From assembly GCA_025024175.1 (NCBI GenBank), contig QCXZ01000064.1, positions 16,864,001-16,928,000 on the forward strand: a DNA stretch of 64,000 nt, read 5' to 3'. The DNA comes from Rhyzopertha dominica. Lineage: Eukaryota; Arthropoda; Insecta; Coleoptera; Bostrichidae. Position numbers and translations under genes: made by a program. The notes below the pieces were generated by a model. That model was given only the letters and a program-made list of their open reading frames with translations. It was not told where the DNA came from and did no database searches. This document shows positions 1-13,231 of the stretch, piece after piece. The stretch's first letter is position 1. Every line of letters begins with the position of its first letter.

Positions 1-855
1 CTGAAAAAGTGAAGAATAAACAGCAACAGACCCTGACAATGAAATTAGAGTATTGGAAATGATTGAGGATAATCCTCATATTAGTCAAAGGGTAGTCTCA
101 AGAGCAACCGGTATTAGTTTGTCTTCAGTGCACCGAATAATTAAAGGCAATCAATTTGATCCGTGTCACTTGATTTTGGAGACAGATTATCCTAAAAAAC
201 TGGCTATTTGTAACTTTTTTCGGGAACACCAAAATTTAAATGTGAGATTTTATGACATTTGCTTCTCAGATGAAGCAAGATTTTCTAATAATGGTGGAGT
301 TAACAAACATAATATGCATTATTATGCGCTTGGATTCGAGAAGGACATTTTTAAACCATCTACTCGACGAATGTCTGGTGCGGAATATTGAGGAATCAAA
401 TTGTTGAGCCTTATTTTTTTCGCGACAGTTTAAACGGCAATACTTATCTAAATTTTTTAAGAAACATTTTTCCGGTACTTCTCCAAAAAGTAAATTTACA
501 AGTAAGACGAGATTTATGGTTCCAACAGGATGGGGCACCTGCGCATTATCATTAAATAGTGCGAAATCATCTTGATTTGGTTTTGCCTAAACGATGGATA
601 GGAAGAGGTTCAATTAATCCTTGGCCACCGAGAAGCCCGGACCTTACTCCTTTGGATTTTTTTCCGTGGGGAATGGTAAAAGAGCAAGTATACCAAGAAC
701 AAATTGAAAGTGTAGAATATTTAGAAAATAAAATACGTGATGAATGTAGATCCATCACTTCAGAAATGTTAATGCATGTTAAAAGATCGTTTTGGGCACG
801 AATTCAGGCTTGTGAAAACAGCGGAGGGCGACATTTTGAGCATTTATTACATTAA
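1..855 (+). pseudogene. Tc1/mariner-superfamily transposase, frameshifted remnant
   Basis: This was a cut-and-paste DNA transposase of the IS630/Tc1/mariner superfamily. The first part, readable from about base 30 to 391, holds an N-terminal helix-turn-helix region (ISQRVVSRATGISLSSVHRI) and the first catalytic aspartate block (FSDEARFSNNG). The frame then breaks near 365-372 and continues in another frame with NVWCGI, the second aspartate block (WFQQDGAPAHYH), a stop at 553-555, and the third block (PPRSPDLTPLDFFPWG). It ends at a TAA at 853-855. About 36 residues separate the last two aspartates, near the DD37D-type insect mariners. A stretch between the N-terminal and catalytic domains looks deleted relative to full-length relatives. 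One frameshift plus one stop make it non-functional. The left end lies outside the window. Family assignment is firm; the exact subfamily is not. Confidence 0.9.
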
Positions 856-1077
856 TGTTATTGAATAAACATTTTTTCAAGAATAAAATTTGTTTTACAA
901 TACCGAATTTAATTAAAGCAAATGATTGAAGTTTATGTAAAAATTTACGAATTTACACAGCTTCCTACGTTTTATATTTTTTAAGATGAACAATTATCAA
1001 TGATACCTCTGCAAATGTATTTTGGGTTGCATTTTTAATTCCGGCAGGGTCATTATCATTCGTGAAACATCCTGTAT
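856..1077 (+). mobile_element. 3' tail and right terminal repeat of the mariner element
   Basis: AT-rich untranslated tail after the transposase stop. It ends near 1045-1077 with a sequence whose reverse complement begins TATACAGGATGTTTCACGAA. That resembles the CAGGRTG-type terminal inverted repeats with TA target duplications usual for this superfamily. The matching left repeat is outside the window, so the boundary is inferred. Confidence 0.5.
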
Positions 1078-4000
1078 AGAAGATTTGTAACACGGCAAGA
1101 ACAACATTGCGCACCAAATTTTGCCCAAAACTTCTGCGAAGGACATTTCTTCCTTCTCTGACATAATAATTAATAGTATCTACGGTGACTAATGAGATTG
1201 GATATTGAATTACTTGTTCAAATTGTAGATTCTCTTACTACACATTTAAGTAAATAAATATTTCTTTGATTTAAAATTTCTTATTTTTATGACACGTGAT
1301 AAAAGTATATAATACTATGTTTGCTTTTAACACCAGTAGACTGATATTTACGGAGAAAGCTACAACGCGCTTCACAATACTTTTTGATTCTCCTATTAAC
1401 AACTTAGGGGAAAACTATTATAATGACCTAAACCTAAATAAGTGTTTATTGATGGATCGCTCTTCCTGGAGAGTGATAACAAGAAAGTGCTCAAATTTTC
1501 TTTGAATTTGTTCAACAATTATATAAATCCTATAAAAAAACCTCCGCCGACATAAATTTTAATATCTGAATGCCATCCGGCAAGGTGTGGATCGCAGTTT
1601 TATGGGACATAAACTGACGGGAATACTTCTTTTTGTACAGTACATATTCTTTTCTATGACAACATTTATACATATTAGTTCTTCAATTAACGTAAGAATT
1701 GCTGGAACAATTCGATGTGCTCCTTCAACCAATATACGGTCCAGATTTATTACGGTATTACGTTATTATACAAAGAAAGGAATTGAAGAACTCAAATTTT
1801 GTTATAGTTAACGCTAACGCTATATATAACCATCTCCAGACCAAATTAACGCTTCCCTCGCTTCCCTCGCATTTAAATCTCTGCTGGTTAGCTCTCTTTG
1901 CGTCTTTTTGCATTCTCATTGAAACCTGTTCGGTTCTGGTGTGGTCAACGTAGTTGTCTATGAGGCATTAACATATTTATTACAAGAATGCATTGGCTTT
2001 TTTATTCCACACCTAATTCCTATAAAAAATTTCAACTTCCAATTGACCGTTTGGTTCACGTATACTTTCTGGTATCATGTAACAACGAGTCGAATACAGT
2101 AGTAGGCTTTGTGAGAAAATTTTGCGAAAGCGTTAAACTCAGATAATAAAAACCGTACTGTACTGTAACTTTTCTCTGCCGTTTATAGCAACAGCTTTAG
2201 ATTTAAAGTAAAATTCACTTAGAATAATAACAAAATAATAATAATTATTGAGCTCTTAGAAATAAAACAAAGTCTGAAGGGTATATAGCTTGCAATTTCG
2301 GGTAGCTCGTTCCTGAAATAAACAGAGAACGACGGCGCATGTTATCAGGCCGTATAGTTGCCTTGCTCTATTTATGTGAAAACAAATTAAGCTACAAAAT
2401 GCAATGTCTACAAAATGCATCGAAAGATAAGCACAAACAAGTGGGAGAATAAATGTTTGCTTGCATTAACTAATGCTAGGAGCTCAGAACTGTTGACATC
2501 AGAACGTAGCGACGGCAGAAGAGGAAATTTTATTTTATGCAGTCACAGCAAACTTGTTGTCAAGTTATACTCCTGAAAGCTTTAATAATTGTGTTTCGTT
2601 TGTGTAGTATAAATAGCTTGAAGCAGAAATCAATTAGTATTGAATACCTTACATAACGTAAAAAATACATACGGTTCTATTAAAAAAGCATTTCCGGGTA
2701 AAGAGACTTTAGCTAGCCCCTTCTCTTTGTATCGTGGAGATGTATTCAAGGATATCGTAGTCAACGTTTCTAACGACTAGCTTCGTACACAATCTTTGCA
2801 ATGCAATATTGCAATGTTCTACTTTGCTGACTGTATCTTAAGCACAGTACAAAAGAAAGGTGGCTCTATTGAAGGATAAATATTAAATTTTCTTCCAGTT
2901 TTAATGAATAATACAGTAATGCTATAAAAACTCTTTTCGTAAACCCGATGGATAAGATACAAGAGAAAGACAACTTACATTTAATAAGTTTATAACACAT
3001 TTCAGGTTTATAAAGGGACGTTATATCAAATAATTTGATATTCGAAAGGATTTTTTCCTCCGCACACTCTGTATTAAAGCTACAGCTCAACCCATAGGTT
3101 GTAAAAACCTAAATCAATTAAAACAAGTTTCTGTAAACGTGAAACTCGACACATTTGAAAGCATCTTTATGCAAAGAAAGAACGATANTTTAATGAATTC
3201 AGCTTTAAGTACGATTCCAAAATCCCTATTATTCGAACCAGTCAGATAAGGAATGTAGTCAAGCCTGAAATTCAGTAGTATAAATAAAAACGCTTTATTG
3301 ACCTGACTCCACCTTGGTGATGAAAAATTGACCCGGTTATTACAGCAAAATATTTCAAGGGGCCGCTTCATTTCTCCTGAAAATGGCAGCTTGGCTGCAG
3401 AAATACGTATTTAGATTTCTAAATTTCTGGGGTGAGCACTTTTCATATATCATTTTGACCGTAATCAAACCACACTCTGTTCGCAATTTATTTAATTCTC
3501 GACACGAAAGTCTCTACCATCAGTCGGTACTAAAATAGTGAAAGCTACTCCTATTAATACTTTATTCGCCACAATATCTTACGATCTGAAAATGGTGTGA
3601 GTACATTTTTATTCGCAGCATCATTTTTCACATTGCTGTTTCTTCCTAACATAAAACTAGTTCATTTTCAGATATAACGAGACGAAATAATCATTTGATC
3701 TCTAGTTACCCCAGCAAGAAACAACGACTAATAGCCCTTTTCCTTCTATTCACTTCCAACACAATTATGCTTCTGATGCACCAGTTATTTGTTAGTAATG
3801 TGTAATATGACTACTAGCAGTCCTTATATCTAGACATCCTAGACAATATTGTGTTTCGTGGTATTTTAAAGCATCCAAATTAGCGTGTTCAGCAAATGAT
3901 CGTAACCATATATCTTCCACCTTTCATGCATTGGCTTTTGTAGCTAGGAACGTCTAGTGTTGGTGGAAAATGGAGGCCAGAAAAATGCTTTCCATATTTT

Positions 4001-7000
4001 TTGTGCATTATACAGTCAAACGCTGATTTAGCAGTTTTGTGGTGGGTAAATGGGTGATGTTCACCTGAAATTTGGCGTTCCAACGGCGTCGCTATATGTA
4101 GGCACGGCATCATGAAAAACTTCAATTACTGAATAAATAACTAGAGGGTGGGGTTTAACGACATCGTTTGGGCAACAAAGGATCTTTTTTCGTTGAGAAG
4201 GGAACCAAGTAACAAGAGAGTAAACACCACTGTGTACACAGTATTCTACCATTTCGATATCGATTTCTGGTGAGCTTTTAGCTTAATACCAGTTTCTTAA
4301 AAGCTTATTCCGCATTATGATACCATTTCTAGCTGCTTAAATTTTAACATGCATTTCCTTAATTTACGTACATGTAACTATGTAAAGGAGAGCACAGACA
4401 TTCATATCATTTGTAACGCAGTTAGACCCGCCTACGTTACTCGATACATTTATTCTTTGTAAAAGAAGCAGTCGATAACTTTGTCTTGCTATATCGGCTA
4501 ACATTTTTCCTCGAGAAACTTCGTCTTTCAGCCCAGCCTTGTAGTCTCGCGAAAACTTAGTTTTCAGCTCGCGAACTCGGGAAAAACACTAAAGTCGGCG
4601 CGATATGTTATGAATTTAAATTTATTGCGATACAGAAATAAAAACATTGCGGACCTCGGATTTATGGCGCGCGTCCTGAATGTCGCTGGGTGGAAGTACT
4701 CCATCTCAGGTTTAATTTTCGGGTCACGGTTTACAGCACTTTAGCTCATTATATCTAGAAACGGGCATTTAATTTTATTTCCTGGGCGGCAATTTTGTAT
4801 TTTTGACGCCAGTAACGAGAACGAATTTTAACCAGACACTCTCATTACCGTAACATTATAATGCGATATGTGCCTGTTTTTTTTAACTTTTCGCTTTCTA
4901 CCTCTTGTTTATTAGTGAAGCTTTTAATTCTATTTACATACACGGTCATGAGCTAAAAAGTGGTCAAAATGGTAAAAATGCGCATCATATAATGCTTGCA
5001 TTGGAGGTATTTTCCCATAAATAGTTTTATTTAACGTAATTCCTACTATATTACACTTTAAGATGCACTGCTACAGCAGATTTTAAATGCATGTGGCGTG
5101 ACAGTTTCGCAAGACCGAAATCATTCGGGAAATATATTACAGACAATATCAATACCCGGGGTTCTCCTCCATTACGGTAATACCCCGGTGAACCTGTCCC
5201 AGCGCGCCGTCTTCTTGATATGTCGGTTTGAATAAACCTCCCGCAAATTTGACGGATTTTCGGGAGCCTTCTGCATCGTTATGCAAAGCAGGGTGCGTGC
5301 TGGATTTGCGCAAGGGACGCACGATGTGGAAATGTCTATTGAGCATGGAATACCTTTTTGTCCCGTCTGACAGAAAGGCTGACAGGAACAATACAATAAA
5401 GCGTACTTCCTGCTGCTTGGACTCCCAGGTATGCACCGTTAGAAAGCAGAAGACTAACAAATTCACCTTTGTGTGAAGGCGGACCTTGGTGGTGCCGGGT
5501 ATTTTTTTGTTATTGGGTTTATTAGACTTGACATTTTTAATGGTTATGCGAACACCTATTTGTTTCTGAAGCAACACCTTTAGTGACACCGTTATTTATT
5601 CATAATAGCAGTAGTACCATCTACACAAAGATACCGATAGTAGTTCATGTATAATTCACTAATAGAGATTTTAAGAACAACTAAAGAATTGTATTAACTG
5701 TACCTCAATTTGCGATACTGATTACTGATGCGATGTTTGTAAATTATTTTATTGGATCAACTTAATAGATAAGTATTAGTGTTCACAGGCAAGAATGATT
5801 CTTTATATGAATAAATAAAAACTGTTCTGCTGTAGAGATTTGGAAGTAATTTTTACTGCAAAATTTTGCAATACAGTCCCATGAAAAAAGCTCAAGGATT
5901 ACAGACGTGCTCTACCTACTTATTTTGCAATAACCCTTTTATTTCCAGCAGCACCATTTTTAAACAGTTATATAGGTAATCCATTTGACGCCAAAATCAG
6001 TGCCACTAATATAGTCAATCTGCGCTTTTTGTTTCACTGCAGTGGGGCGTAATATTTATGATTAAAATGGTGGCATTTGCACTATGCTTTCTATCCTCCT
6101 ACCCTTGAATTAATGTATAATTCTCCCTTAACTCCCCAGGTTTACGTGTCTTTAAGCTCATTCAATGTAGCCATTTGAGACTTTATCGGTATCTTCACGG
6201 TGGGTACCCAAAGATACTAGAAGAAAGTCATTAAGTCAGATGCGAGTTTCACGTTGTTTAAGAGTAATCCACACATTTTTCTAGATCGCTTTGCTATTGT
6301 TGATGAAGCGGGTTCATCACCACTTCTTAAAAAACAGGTAGAATGACTGTTTTCAAGTGCATAATGATTACATAGATTACAATAACCACTGTGCAGCCCT
6401 AGTGCAATTGTTAGTTGCCGATTATGCAGAACTACTGCTTGAAAGTGAAAATAAATTGTGATACCATCTATTAGCGAAAAACATATAATAAATCCATTTT
6501 AGGGTAACTATTTTCCGGAGGCAAGCATCACAGAGAACGTATAATTCGAGAAGCATGCATGCCACTCATTTGTTAATTATTATGCATCGCCTTACAAGGT
6601 GAATAGTCAGAAACTTTTTACTAGCTAATCTTGTTACTTTTATGATTTAGTTCAATGCAATGTAGTCAAATATTGTATTTTCTAGCATTTGTTGTTTTTA
6701 CTTACAAAAATGTGAAATTATCAACAAAACATCGTGAAGCAAACAAGAACTTTAATGTAAAAGCAAATATGTATATACAAAACGCGGCTATAGTTTCAAC
6801 ATTTCGGTCATCGTCGGGCTGTTCTATTTTACAAGAATAAAAAAAAATCAGCAGCAGTCTATTTATAAACCACTACTTCCGCTTACTAAGGGTGCTATAA
6901 CTAATGGCTCATTAAACAGTTGTACGAGGCTTACTGGAAATTCTGATTGTTCATTAAGTAGTTTAATATTAATATTCTTGAAATGATTCACTATTTCTAA

Positions 7001-9461
7001 TGGATAAAACAAAGTTAATTTGGTATCCTTATGACGAATACGTAATACTTTTTATTTCCATGAATTTCTATCGCTGCAGTACTGCGTGACTGATTCAGTT
7101 TGTGCCAGAAATAATAATAATTAAAAGAAAACTAAAGATTGTTATACACTTGCGATAAAGGTACCATACTGAATTTCTTACAATTTTTAGAAATAGCTAA
7201 CCATTCTAAGAAACCAAATATGAGTTTAAATTCCTAACAAAGAAACAGAATTATTATAATGAGTCCTTAGTTTGTAGGAACCTTAGTTTTTATGACAAAT
7301 AAGCGTAGGCAGTAGTTTACCATTTTAAATACATTAGTGTTGTTTTTGTTTATCCTTCTAATATTGAATCAGCCCTAAGGTGACAAGAAATCGAAACTAT
7401 AAAATATAGTGACATTTATTTGTACATTTGTTTCTAGAATAAAGTTACATAACGTAGTAACTAAGTATTTAAATGGAGTATACCACACATGAAGGTCGAT
7501 AAGATACAAAGCGTCAAGAAACAAATCAACTAAATATTGCTTTTTTTCTTTCAATATAAATTTATCCCGCTATATAGATACAGCCCAACATCCAAACATT
7601 AATGCTGCTTAATAATATCATCAGCAGCCACAAATTTTTCTAACTGAATACCAACTGATTTAACATGATAATTTTAACTACTTCTGATGTACAAAATAAC
7701 TGTTTATTCTTAAGACCTGACGAGCAAACAGGTCCCAGCTGAAAACACATTTGGTACTTAATTAAGTTGCAGGAAATTAAACAAATGCATAGTTTTCTTT
7801 TTATAAGCGACATAAACTACTCATTGTTCTAAATTCTACAATTCGTTTTAAATAATCTAAGGCAATATGCACTTACTTATCTATAAAATAGCGCCGTTAT
7901 TTACTTTCTACTCCGATTCCTTTTTTACCTACCAAAAATGACTTACACTGTATTGATCTATAAAAATAGCGAAACAGACCTGTCTGCAATTAGTTACTGT
8001 GCAGACAGCATAGCATAGACGTTCACTTTAATATAACAAATAGGATTTTTCATTCCCCGTTTTTTTTACGTTCCGAATTGGTACCTATACATGCACGTTC
8101 TTTCAGATAACTGGCACTTTTTCTTTCTGGCAAGCAACTTGTAGTGTGTCAAGTTATCGCATGCACCAAATGCGTTCTATAAAGCAAATTTGAACCGACA
8201 CAAATCAAATGCATGTGTGCACCACTACCTACGTAAATTACTCAACATTACCTTTGGTGTAAAAGTAAAGTCCGCGGTAGACCTATATTGCAATGAAGAG
8301 CTTCAACAAAACCGAAGGGATTCCTTCTGCCGTGCATTAGACTACTGCCTGAAATTTCAAACAATTTTTGAAACTACGGATNTATGGTACATATATTCGA
8401 ATAACATTTGCGCTTTGTCTACGGTATGGTACATTGGTACGGATCGTCATAATTTTATATTGGTATCTAGCAATTTAAATGAAAATATCGTAGGAAATAT
8501 TACATCACATATTATGCAGCAACTCTTTTTTAATCGCTTCTAAAGTCAATTAAATGTCGGCCAACTTGTATGGAACTTGTAATGCTTTCAAGCACATTCC
8601 TCATCGATTACCTCTTCAGTGCCATGAGAAGAGGCTTACGCTGTAGCATACGCCTGCTGCATGGAAGTTGCAGTCAGGACTAAAGCTCATTAACTGCAAC
8701 GAATGCTGTACCAATACGTACAATCGTGCGGTTTCGAATTAAAAGTACGCAATTTAAGCAATCTACTGGTTGTCATCTGATTAAACTAAACAAATTGCTC
8801 CGACGACCTCATTCCTGTTGATCTTAAATAGTAATTTAATGTAAGATTGTTATAGGGTGTGCCTGTGTGGTCACGACAATCCCGTAATTGAATTTTATTA
8901 TTAGTAAATTGTTTAACGTGCCGGCCCTATAATTTATCAACCAAAAGACCAAGCACATAACCGGATAGGCTGAACGCAAATTACTGAAATTATGGACCGT
9001 TTATGTGATGCTTGAAGTGGTCAGCCGCAGATAAACGGATGTATCTGTAGGTAAATCTGATTGAAATACGCCACAAAGTGTTTTAACAACGAGCGCTGCT
9101 AATGATGTACCTGTATAGAATTACTGCAATTTTGGTTAGTGCTATCAGATGGTCCTATTTAAATAAACACGTTACATGTTGATTAACAAATAGCCTGGAG
9201 GCAAGCTCGATGTTTGAATATACTTTGCTTTAAACCAAACACGTGAAGCAAAGCACATTCAACAATCACCTTGTTTCCAAACTGTTTATTCATTCACTCA
9301 CAATGTCTCACAATAAGTGTATATTCCAAACTATTCAACTGATACACGTTGAGCTATACGGACACATTTCCGTCTTAACCAAATAATTGAAATATTAATT
9401 TTAAAGGCTACGGTTAAACTTGAACTTAGAAGAACCAAATTTGGTACACGTTGTGAGTGTA
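1078..9461. other. No recognisable gene (8.4 kb)
   Basis: AT-rich DNA with scattered short frames and no conserved domain, RNA gene or clear repeat structure that I can see. The longest frame is 146 codons on the minus strand (5149-5589), in a GC-richer patch around 5150-5480. Its product has no motif I recognise and its length is near what chance would give in 64 kb. A shorter plus-strand frame at 8190-8543 contains an N and is also unrecognised. Confidence 0.6.
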
Positions 9462-10374
9462 CAAAGAGCAGTATTCGAGAGTAATTAGAGTTCAGTTGGA
9501 ATATTTTAAAGGGTTTATAAAAGATGATGCACCGTTAAAATGTTACAGAATATTTTAACACGTTGGCGGACTTAAAAATTGTTATTTTATTCTATGGGGT
9601 ATTTAAGTCTAAATCCTTTTTTACTCTTGTTATTTTTAAAAAAATCCTAGGGTATGTATTGTAAGCTATTATTTAAAATTATCGAAAATTCAAACCATGG
9701 CTATGAAATTAAACGTCAGTCTTGACAACCAGGTAAATTGAACACTAAATTAATTTAGTGTTGTGAAAATGGCCTAGAAGTTTTCATTTAGCGAACAAGT
9801 TAGCATGCCATTTGCAGATTTCTGTGAAGGAAACTGCAGAAGTAGAGTTGAAGAATATCGGAGAAGATTTCCTAATCGCGTAATCCCTCATAGAGAGACA
9901 TTTGCCGATATTTTGTTCTATTAAAGTATTCTTATTTAAATTTTTCACCTGATGGTCAAGTCTGACGTTTAATTTCATAACCATCGTTTGAATTTTCGAT
10001 AACTTGAAATACGAGTAAACAGCTGCAATACATGTTATTTGTTTTCGTTGAAAACAATAAGATTTTTTGCAAAATAACAAGAAAAAAAAGTTTTAGAATT
10101 AAAGTCCCCAAAAAATAAAATAATAATTCGTTAATTCTGCCAACGTTTTAAAAAAAGAGTGGATCATTCCTTATCAACTCTTTCAAATGCTCCAATTGAA
10201 CTCCAATTTCTATATATTGATACTGATTTCTTTCGAAATTTGAAACCCCACATTGAAGGCCTATAACTTCTCAGGGGTGCAAATTAATATACAGGTAAGT
10301 TGCGTTAAATCACAATATTTTCGATTCCCCTACATGCCCCTGTCCTGTGTCGGTGCTTATGCGAATCACCCTGT
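9462..10374. mobile_element. Long imperfect foldback element
   Basis: Two arms of roughly 270-310 bp (about 9462-9735 and 9915-10230) are inverted copies at my by-eye estimate of 75-80% identity, around a spacer of about 180 bp. Matched anchors include ATGAAATTAAACGTCAGNCT (9704-9722 and the reverse complement at 9961-9980), GGAGTTCAATTGGA and AACGTTGGCRGA. The spacer starts with the 20-bp perfect palindrome ACACTAAATTAATTTAGTGT near 9741. The right flank ends near 10374 in CACCCTGTA, reminiscent of mariner-type ends, but I did not find a matching left end. The 98-codon minus-strand frame at 9784-10080 lies in the right arm and spacer and has no known motif; I treat it as chance. Confidence 0.75.
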
Positions 10375-13071
10375 ATGTAATATAAAAATAAAAATCTAGA
10401 AAGGTTATTACAATATATGTATATCCAACTCAACCGATAACATTAAACTGCAACGTGACCCTATTGGACCCCTCACAGAGCAAAATTTGCCTACAAAGGT
10501 CTTCTACAAATTAGCACCGTTACATACTCTTACTTTTTGTATTAGTTAAGACGTACATATGGTCTTCATTTCAGTCTCTGCAAAATTTTATGCAAATTCA
10601 ATTCAGAAAATTATGTTCTCAATAGCGGCTTCGAAATTCAAAGAGTGACTTACAGCAAAAGGCCTCTTGATTTCGCAACTTATTATGAAGTATTCAAGGA
10701 ATCTCTTGGAGGTGCAGATTAAATGCGTATAGCTTCTATCAAGACAGTAGCTAAGTGTCGTTAATCGTGTCTATGTTTCGGGCCTTCATCGGTCCATCTT
10801 CAAGATACTAAAAAAATAACATACATGCATGTAATGTGTAGCAACCTGCTGTTAACTCCAGGAATATAAGCAAGGCAAAATAACGAAACAGAATTTTTTT
10901 GTTAAAAAAGCATTAAAGTTAACATGTTAAAAAAGCCGCCTCGTTAGGCTATGGTGTTGAAAAATGAAGAAAGAAATAACGGTGACAGTGGCAAATAAAT
11001 TTCAAACTATGATAAGAATCTAACATAGTCTGGACAAAAAAATTCAGTGTAATTCGGGAAGCTTAAAGTGGAGTACTTTGCTTATGTTAAAAATTGTCAA
11101 TTTCAAGCAAATGACAGTAAATAGAACTAAGGTTTCGAATATCTCATCTCCAGTAATAGTATTGGAATGTTACTGTATATATAACACATTTCCAAAAGTA
11201 ATTGCTTACGTTACTACGGTGAAGACAGGTCGCTTACGACTTTAACATAGCATTTTAGCGTATGCCGCTTCACAAATTATTATTAAGCACATGCAGGTGC
11301 CCACTAATAAATGCTGTTAATTCAAAAATACTTCATGGATTGTCAAAATGGACTGTTGTCTATTAGAAATGGTGCTTTAATTATGAGAAAGCCACGGAAT
11401 GGATTCGATGCGGGGCGGTAGGAGCTTTTTCGTGAATTCCTTTAGTTTAGACGGCGTGCAGGGGCTCGTTTGAAAGCTTACATTCAGCAACACATATTTC
11501 GAAAACTGTTGTCACCGAAAAACTGCTGTGGAGTTGTGAAATGTGAAATCAAATTTCGATTATATTAGTAGTAAGCAATAAATTATTTCCTTTTCTCGTG
11601 CCGTTACATCAAAAAAACACAAATGGTTTAAGTTTTTTTTTAATTGAACAACTGTTATGCAGATAAATATAATTTGGGTTAATAAATAACTAGCGGTTTA
11701 TTCGAATTATTTGAATAACTGAAAACATTTCACTATATCATTTATTACAGTCACTTGGTTTTCAAATTATATAAAAATTTCAACATGTGTTATGTGCTTA
11801 TTTCATTTATTCGAATAGTTGAATTATTCATTTGCTTCCAGTAATTGTTCGAGTTATTCAAATAATTACCTATTTGAAATCCTCGAGTTTTTGAGAATTT
11901 TTAAATTGCACGAGTTGTCAGATTTTCACTCCCAGCACTATTTTAAGAAACGCTGGCGTACAGGAAAGTTCTTAACTTGTATGTTAAAACGGAGTATAAC
12001 AAAAAAAACCTTCCTGTTCTTGCATAGTGCTTGGAAGAAGGAATGTTGGAAAGCAAAATACTAAGTCTGCCAGGAACTGATAATCAGTAAGTCAAGTCGT
12101 TGAAAATTATGTCAGATGTATAACACAAAAATAGACATCATCCTCAAACTGACCTGAACATTACGAAACTGTCAACTACTTGTTCTAAAGCGCTAGCAGT
12201 TTGATCAAAGATTTAGTTCTTAAATGGACTTAGGTTATTAATAGTAGTTATCGCTAGATGTTAAATTGGACGTACTACGATTACAAACAGTTTATTTCAG
12301 AAATGCATTAAAGAAAGAGGTAACGTCGCTCCAGGAAATTTGTGAATCATCGCATCTTAGCGGAAATTCTCCGAATTATCCATCTAGCTCTCGGTTATCC
12401 CAAGAGCGTACATTGTTCTGTTTACCATACACATAAATACCAAGGGTTACGTATTTGTGTTGGCGCTCTATCTCCATGCAAGCAGTTTATTAGCGTTTCA
12501 ATTAAAGCTGAAGCAAGCTCTGGTTGGCTGCTAACATGCCATACGCGATTTTCTATTCATTCGTCTTTATACAATTTCCCTCGCTCTAAGCAGATTTCGA
12601 CACGCCGCCTGGCATGAGCTAATAACCACGAGATTAAGACGAAAACTGCTGGAGTTCTAATTAAGTTTATGACGTGTCACGTTATGGATTCTTGCCCCTT
12701 ACTTTATCGACGGATACAGTGATGCCGCACTGTTGGGGATGGCAAACGGGATTTATTAAACTGCTGAAAGTTCAATGATTCATGCATGAAATATGGGAAA
12801 GTGGAGTTACGATCTGCGTGATACTTCGTTGTAGCTTCAGGGGCGGTTTTACCGCAGCTTAACTTTACCCGGATAAATAAATCTGTAAGAAAGATAACAC
12901 GTTCATTACAATTAGGACAAGTGCTTCGTAGTTCGGACTCCAGGTAAATGCATTTTTTTTCTTGAAGACAGAAATATGTACTTGAGTATGTAAGAAAGTC
13001 CTTATGGTGGAATTTAAATGGAACACAACCATAATTGCTTCCACCACTGGTAGTATCTGTTAATAGTATTA
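10375..13071. other. No recognisable gene; one GC-richer island
   Basis: Apart from the hammerhead-like core at 10775-10804, nothing coding is apparent. Bases 12310-12720 form a GC-richer patch with CTAATTAAG, GAGATTAAG and GACGTGTCAC words. The 91-codon frame there (12342-12617) shows no known domain. The patch could be regulatory DNA; that is inference from composition only. Confidence 0.5.
10775..10804 (-). ncRNA. Hammerhead-ribozyme-like core (candidate)
   Basis: On the minus strand the order is CTTGAAGA, then GGACC-gatgaa-GGCCC, which can pair as a short stem, then CGAAAC. This is the arrangement of the hammerhead core (CUGANGA, stem II, GAAA), with U in place of the C or second base of the first box. 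Penelope-like elements are known to carry hammerhead motifs in their terminal repeats. I could not establish stems I and III or the cleavage site, so this is a candidate, probably decayed. Confidence 0.35.
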
Positions 13072-13231
13072 GGCCCGATTGCAGAAACGTGGATCAAAGC
13101 TAATCCGAGCTTAATCCGGATTAATTCGGTTGCTGTAGCAACACCAATCAGAACATCGCATTCATGACGTTGCTAGGCAACGACCGCGCATTAAATCCGG
13201 ATTAACTTTGATCCGCGTTTGTGCTACTGGC
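13072..13231. mobile_element. PIF/Harbinger-like MITE, 160 bp
   Basis: The terminal inverted repeats read GCAGAAACGTGGATCAAAG at 13081-13099 and, reverse-complemented from the right end, GCACAAACGCGGATCAAAG; both continue into TTAATCCGG-type words. The outermost bases GGCCCGATTGCAGAAAC resemble insect Harbinger termini. The interior has two small hairpins (GTTGCTGTAGCAAC and GTTGCTAGGCAAC) and no coding capacity. Flanking bases are TTA on the left and ATAA on the right, so a 3-bp TWA-type duplication is possible but not clean. An (AATAAT) microsatellite follows at about 13232-13250. Confidence 0.75.

Noticed and set aside
5149..5589. 146-codon minus-strand frame
   Set aside because: No motif recognised, overlapped by frames on both strands, and a length near chance expectation for 64 kb of six-frame sequence.
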